Positions 60,051-64,000 of a stretch of DNA of 64,000 nt are shown in pieces. Below the pieces are notes generated by a model. That model was not told where the DNA came from. It worked only from the letters and a program-made list of their open reading frames with translations, and searched no databases. Origin of the DNA: Psychrobacter immobilis (lineage in GTDB: Bacteria > Pseudomonadota > Gammaproteobacteria > Pseudomonadales > Moraxellaceae); contig NZ_CAJHAD010000005.1 of NCBI RefSeq assembly GCF_904846285.1, positions 62,001-126,000 of the forward strand, given 5' to 3'. How positions within the stretch are numbered: position 1 is the stretch's first letter; every line of letters starts with the position of its first letter. A program made the translations under genes and the position numbers.

Positions 60051-60428
60051 ATCGCTGACCGCAAAGGTTTAACTTTGTAAAGGCGTCTTGATAGTTGTCT
60101 TATCAGCACTCATATAAGGTTATTAACAGCTTATAAGCTCATAAAAGGCATGATGTAGTTTTACTCGTCATGCCTTACTGTTAATGGTTTATGGTCAAAA
60201 TTAATAAGCGTGTCATGATTGGGCGAGTATTATCGTCTATACGAGCCATATTGCTTTTTTGATGATATAAATAATCGTTAACGATGAGTGGTTATATGAA
60301 GGCTTAAGTCTAATGTTATAAGTCTAATATTAAGAGTAATGTTGACTTAATATTAATCAAGTTATCGAATAGATTTTAAGCATACCTCTACATAACAATA
60401 TTCATGTACATAATAAAAGGTAACTCTT
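60051..60428 (+). other. rpsB-tsf spacer with a hairpin
   Basis: No gene is seen in these 378 bases. An 11-base-pair hairpin (60145-60155 with 60166-60176, arms built on AAGGCATGA and TCATGCCTT) lacks a T-run. It may slow transcription or stabilise rpsB mRNA, or be an attenuator between S2 and EF-Ts. AAAGGTAAC serves the tsf start. Confidence 0.5.
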
Positions 60429-61313
60429 ATGTCAGAAGTAAAAGTATCTGCCAAAATGGTAAAAGAATTGCGCGACCGTACTGGTCTTGGCATGATGGAA
60501 TGTAAAAAAGCGTTAGAAGAGTCAAATGGTGATGTTGAAGTTGCCATTGATAACCTACGTAAATCAGGTCAAGCGAAAGCGGCTAAAAAAGCGGGTAATA
60601 TCGCAGCTGACGGCGCTATCATTATCGCTCAAGGCGACAACAAAGCATTCTTGTTAGAAGTGAACTGCCAAACTGACTTCGTTGCAAAAGATGAAAACTT
60701 CACTGCATTTGCAGAAAAAGTAGCAAATATCGCCCTAGAAAACAATGAGACTGACGTTGCAGCTATCTCTGCATTACCATATGGCGGAGGTCAAACGATT
60801 GAAGAAGCTCGTGTATCTCTAGTACAAAAAATCGGTGAGAACATCCAAATCCGCCGCGTTGAAGTACTTGAAGGCGCTAACATTGCTGCATACCGCCATG
60901 GTCTACGTATCGGTGTGGTGGTTTCTTATGAAGGCGGCAGTGCAGACACCGGCAAAAACCTTGCCATGCACATTGCAGCATTCAACCCTGTGGCAGTAGA
61001 TGATGAAGACGTAGCGGCTGACGTACTAGCACGCGAAAAAGACATCATCGAAGCAAAAGCGAAAGAGTCTGGTAAGCCTGACAATATCGTTGAAAAAATG
61101 ATTGAAGGTGGCTTACGTAAGTACCTAGACGAAGTCACGTTACTTCGTCAACCATACGTCATGGACAACGAGAAAAAAGTTGGTGACGTATTAAAATCTG
61201 AAGGCGTAAAAGTAGTTGGTTTCAAACGTCTAGAAGTCGGCGAAGGCATCGAGAAGAAGCAAGAAGACTTTGCTGCTGAAGTTGCTGCAACCCAAGCACT
61301 AGCGAATAAGTAA
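60429..61313 (+). CDS. tsf: elongation factor Ts
   Basis: EF-Ts exchanges GDP for GTP on EF-Tu. The N-terminal UBA-like domain has [16 protein letters not shown] (residues 14-29). The core contains the [10 protein letters not shown] signature near 79. The 294-residue length is normal. AAAGGTAAC stands at the right distance from ATG. A bidirectional terminator follows. Confidence 0.97.
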   Translation: MSEVKVSAKMVKELRDRTGLGMMECKKALEESNGDVEVAIDNLRKSGQAKAAKKAGNIAADGAIIIAQGDNKAFLLEVNCQTDFVAKDENFTAFAEKVANIALENNETDVAAISALPYGGGQTIEEARVSLVQKIGENIQIRRVEVLEGANIAAYRHGLRIGVVVSYEGGSADTGKNLAMHIAAFNPVAVDDEDVAADVLAREKDIIEAKAKESGKPDNIVEKMIEGGLRKYLDEVTLLRQPYVMDNEKKVGDVLKSEGVKVVGFKRLEVGEGIEKKQEDFAAEVAATQALANK

Positions 61314-61403
61314 GTTTTAAAATGTAGTGAGTGCTTTATTGATTATTTAATATTAATGACTTAATAAAGTGCTCAAAGCTTTTAAAGTAGCTTTGTTTGA
61401 ACG

Positions 61404-61439
61404 CAAAAAAAGCCCATTATTAATTTAACGGGCTTTTTT
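61404..61439. terminator. bidirectional terminator after tsf
   Basis: AAAAAAAGCCC pairs with GGGCTTTTTT, with TTA/TAA pairs inside after one mismatch. It lies between tsf and the transglycosylase gene on the opposite strand and can serve both. Confidence 0.85.
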
Positions 61440-61458
61440 GTGGTTGTTGTCTTTTGAA

Positions 61459-62271
61459 TTAGCGCAATGCTAAATAAGCAGAGTTAGCATAGCTTGCATT
61501 ATTGCTACTGGTGCCATAACTGACGTTTTGGAGGCCGCCACTATTATTGGTATTGGCAGTATTACTGTTATTCGCATTCATGGTAGTACCCGATAGTGCT
61601 GAATCATTTTTATATAAACTATGATAGCGGCTCATCACGCTTTTGACATAGTTACGGGTTTCTTTAAACGGAGGAATGCCATTATATTTATCGACATTTC
61701 CTTCGCCAGCATTATAACCAGCCACGGCAAATTCAACATTATTATTAAAGCGTTTCATTAGCCAAGCGATATATTTCGCAGATCCTTCGATATTATCGGC
61801 AGGATTCCAAGGATTACTCACTTTAAAGCGGCGAGCAGTCGCTGGCATCAGCTGCATCAAACCTTGCGCACCGACAGGTGAGCGTGCATTAGGATTAAAG
61901 GCAGACTCCGTATGCATCATGGCTTTCATCAGCGCAGGATCTATGCCATGGCGATCAGCAGAGGCACGGATATAGCTATCGTAAGAGTTACGACTGCCGC
62001 TACTGCTCGCCGCGCTGCTACCATAATCTGCATTAGTATTGCTACCAGCATTGTAAGCACCAGAGTCTTTATAATAAGTCGTTTTTACTTTTTTACTAAA
62101 TTTATCAAAATTGCCACTAGGATTGACGTTAGTGAGGAGAACTTGTCCACCTTTGTCTTTGTAGATATACATATTGCCTGCTTGAGCGGCGATAGGTAGG
62201 CTAGAGAAGGCAATAGCAGTAAATAAAACGGGAGACAAGCAGCGTGTCATTAAGGGTGTAATATTTATCAT
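61459..62271 (-). CDS. lytic transglycosylase with DUF4124 and SLT domains
   Basis: The 270-residue precursor has a signal peptide (about 1-31, ending AAQAG). Residues 32-60, with YIYKDKGGQVLLTNV, look like a DUF4124 module. After a Ser-rich linker, the SLT domain (about 100-210) has the catalytic Glu in MMHTESAFNP, GAQGLMQLMP and the AVAGYNAGEG motif. It should cleave peptidoglycan glycan strands in the periplasm, making anhydromuropeptides. A repetitive Asn/Ser/Thr tail ends the protein. It converges with tsf. Confidence 0.93.
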   Translation of the reverse strand: MINITPLMTRCLSPVLFTAIAFSSLPIAAQAGNMYIYKDKGGQVLLTNVNPSGNFDKFSKKVKTTYYKDSGAYNAGSNTNADYGSSAASSSGSRNSYDSYIRASADRHGIDPALMKAMMHTESAFNPNARSPVGAQGLMQLMPATARRFKVSNPWNPADNIEGSAKYIAWLMKRFNNNVEFAVAGYNAGEGNVDKYNGIPPFKETRNYVKSVMSRYHSLYKNDSALSGTTMNANNSNTANTNNSGGLQNVSYGTSSNNASYANSAYLALR

Positions 62272-62728
62272 AGGGTTATCACTTTTTATCGAGTAATAGC
62301 AAATTGCTTTGTCTATAAGCGCGTGATGTCGCGCGTCAAAGCGGTTATCGCGTCTGTAGGATTTTATAGTGAGCCAATATCAGTATGGCGACTACCTACG
62401 AATTCACGTCTAACAAAACCACTTGCAATAGATACAAAAAATAATAGTTGCTTACTATAACACAAAATAAGTTTTTGCCATATCTGAATGCGTGCACGCG
62501 CAGTCAAAAGGCCTTTTAATTTGTAAAAAAGCTCAATGAAATCAAGATAGTAATAAAATAAGGGTGATTAAGCGGCTTATAACGGCGAGGTTTCCCCCTT
62601 TATCTTTGCATTAAAAATAAGTAAAAGATACCGCTAGAAATGCTATCAAATGAAATTGGTTCAGGTGAAAAAAATCCCATCAAGGAGGATGGGATTTAAG
62701 GTATTTACATTTAACTTAAAGCATTTTA
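62272..62728. other. gene-free spacer after lrgAB
   Basis: Holds the promoter region of the minus-strand transglycosylase gene and the terminator of lrgB (62667-62697). No other feature is seen. Confidence 0.5.
62667..62697 (-). terminator. intrinsic terminator after lrgB
   Basis: AAATCCCATC at 62672-62681 pairs perfectly with GATGGGATTT at 62688-62697; on the minus strand it ends in a T-run. Confidence 0.85.
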
Positions 62729-63415
62729 TTAGGATAACGCACTGATAAAAATAGGCACCCAAACAGCGGTAACCAACCCGTTGACTGCTAAGCCAAAGGC
62801 GGCATAGCGTCCAGCCGTATGACTGATTTGCCACGCTTCTACGGTGCCAAATGCATGCGCTGCTAAACCAAGGGCTAAACCTTTTGCGCGGTCATCATCA
62901 ATACCGCGAAATAAGAAGCGCGCTAACGTACCACCAATAAGCCCTGAAACAATAATAATCAAGTTTGCCATCGCCAGTGGCGCTTTAATCAAATCAGCGA
63001 CGCTTAGACCAATCGGTGTGGTCACTGAACGGGTAGCAAATGCCAAAATAGTCTCATTACTGAGTGAAAATAGATAGGCTAACGACATGGGTAGCAAGGC
63101 ACCAACTACGCTGGCTAGCGCCACAATCATGGTGAGCTTTTTGACTGGCAAGCCTTTAAAATTCATCGCTGCCAATGGTACGGCCAATAATACCGTCACA
63201 TAACCTAATAAATGGTCAAATACGGGTTTTGCCACGCTGTAATAATTATTGTAATCCCATTGCAAAATAAACAAAAACAGCAGTACCAATGCCAATGCGG
63301 TGATGACCATCGGTAACCACGATAGCTTGCGCGCAAGGACGCGGGCAGTGATGTGGGCTGCCAAGGTTAATAATATTGCAGCAAGGGTTGCGATAAATAC
63401 ACTATTAAAACTCAT
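62729..63415 (-). CDS. lrgB: LrgB family protein
   Basis: The 228-residue protein has about seven membrane segments. The LrgB signature is FATRSVTTPIGLSVADLI (near 126), then IIVSGLIGG and LGLAAHAFGTVEAW near 187. LrgB works with LrgA; in different bacteria the pair has been linked to control of murein hydrolases and to pyruvate or glycolate transport. Which applies here is unknown. It starts 22 bases after the lrgA stop on the same strand. Confidence 0.92.
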   Translation of the reverse strand: MSFNSVFIATLAAILLTLAAHITARVLARKLSWLPMVITALALVLLFLFILQWDYNNYYSVAKPVFDHLLGYVTVLLAVPLAAMNFKGLPVKKLTMIVALASVVGALLPMSLAYLFSLSNETILAFATRSVTTPIGLSVADLIKAPLAMANLIIIVSGLIGGTLARFLFRGIDDDRAKGLALGLAAHAFGTVEAWQISHTAGRYAAFGLAVNGLVTAVWVPIFISALS

Positions 63416-63437
63416 AACGTTGCCTTGTTCCTACAGC

Positions 63438-63884
63438 TTAATGCTGTCCCTTGTGCTTGTTGGTCGTATTCGCATTGTCACTGTTATCTGTAGCGCCGCT
63501 ATTATTAAGAGAGCGATTGGCAAGGATAGCCAGCCCCCAAAGCGGAATAAGCGTACTGATAATCATCGTCAGCATCACACCCCAAAACTCATCACCTAAC
63601 GCAAATAGCAATAAGCCGGCTCCAGCAGAAACCGGCAAAAAGGCAAAACCACTATCAACCAGTAACGTGTTGCTTGCTTGGGTTAGCCAGTGCGGTAGCC
63701 CTTTTACCAGTCGCCAAATAATCAAAATAACAAACATTGTTAGCAAACCAACGATATTTGCGGCTTTTTCAATACCTGCCCATTGGCAAACAATGACGGC
63801 GGACTCACGAACCACCACCACCATGATCAGCGTCAATATTAACGCCATCCATAAGGGTATGTTGGAAGTAGAAGTGGAGTTCAT
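63438..63884 (-). CDS. lrgA: LrgA/CidA family holin-like protein
   Basis: The 148-residue membrane protein has four predicted membrane segments with GLLTMFVILIIWRLVKGLP near 46 and a C-terminal Asn/Asp-rich polar tail. LrgA/CidA are small holin-like proteins encoded just upstream of LrgB. AGGA stands before the ATG. It is the first gene of the two-gene operon. The 116 bases to the window end are its upstream region; no regulator gene (such as LytSR or a LysR-type) is within the window. Confidence 0.88.
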   Translation of the reverse strand: MNSTSTSNIPLWMALILTLIMVVVVRESAVIVCQWAGIEKAANIVGLLTMFVILIIWRLVKGLPHWLTQASNTLLVDSGFAFLPVSAGAGLLLFALGDEFWGVMLTMIISTLIPLWGLAILANRSLNNSGATDNSDNANTTNKHKGQH

Positions 63885-64000
63885 AAGTAATCCTAGCCAA
63901 GTCAGATATAGTTAGTCTTTAATAAAATTGATGCAGAAACGTACTGTTTATATGAAAAATCCATAAGGCGTTAGTGATTAAGCTTATTAATAAATGTGGC

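Overview
The window reads as a piece of a gammaproteobacterial chromosome, most likely Psychrobacter or a close relative in the Moraxellaceae. This is an inference from gene order (smc-zipA-ligA; lepA-lepB-DUF4845-rnc-era-recO-pdxJ; cysM-exonuclease-rlmD-relA divergent from a gacS-type kinase; rpsB-tsf), from Acinetobacter-like protein sequences, and from the low-to-moderate GC content. No database search was possible. Almost everything is core housekeeping DNA. There is no prophage, integrase, intact insertion sequence or CRISPR array.

Layout. 0.1-3.1 kb: isovaleryl-CoA dehydrogenase, facing a birA-coaX pair. 3.3-5.4 kb: a TSUP anion exporter, an AbiJ/HEPN-like accessory gene and a small DUF4298 gene. 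5.5-13.1 kb: smc, zipA and ligA, followed by an AT-rich orphan gene at 13.4 kb. 14.2-19.9 kb, mostly minus strand: three lipoproteins, a YgiQ radical SAM protein and an Lrp regulator. 20.2-25.5 kb: a RarD-like transporter, smpB, coaD, a ferredoxin-bioA-bioD operon and RNase P RNA, then tRNA-Met. 26.1-33.6 kb: the lepA-to-pdxJ translation, secretion and repair run. 33.6-40.8 kb: a lone pseudopilin, an OmpA-like porin, typA, mscL, a secreted unknown protein and mutM. 40.8-51.4 kb: the stringent-response gene relA with rlmD, a PolB-type exonuclease and cysM, divergent from a GacS/BarA hybrid kinase. 51.6-53.9 kb: a crotonase and a Bcr/CflA pump. 54.3-58.8 kb: the signalling cluster described next. 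59.2-63.9 kb: rpsB-tsf, a lytic transglycosylase and lrgAB.

The most unusual region is 54.3-58.8 kb. Five tightly spaced same-strand genes encode a lipoprotein solute-binding protein, a membrane-anchored kinase with CheA-like Hpt and ATPase domains but no CheW-like domain, a single-domain CheY-like receiver, and two tandem CheX-type phosphatases that both keep the E-x-x-N motif. There is no flagellar, MCP, CheW, CheR or CheB gene nearby, and the presumed genus is not flagellated. A self-contained ligand-to-phosphorelay circuit with doubled phosphatases and no visible output gene is the best candidate for an undescribed system here. A small element bounded by inverted repeats and TA dinucleotides lies inside the operon, between the receiver and the first CheX gene.

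Secondary points are the AbiJ-like gene with an R-x5-H HEPN motif, low-complexity extensions or insertions in Era, RNase III, MutM, SMC and the GacS receiver, and short tandem or inverted repeats in the control regions of ligA, cysM, mscL, typA, the tRNA gene and the signalling operon. Gene starts were moved from the longest reading frame wherever a ribosome binding site or family conservation decided it.
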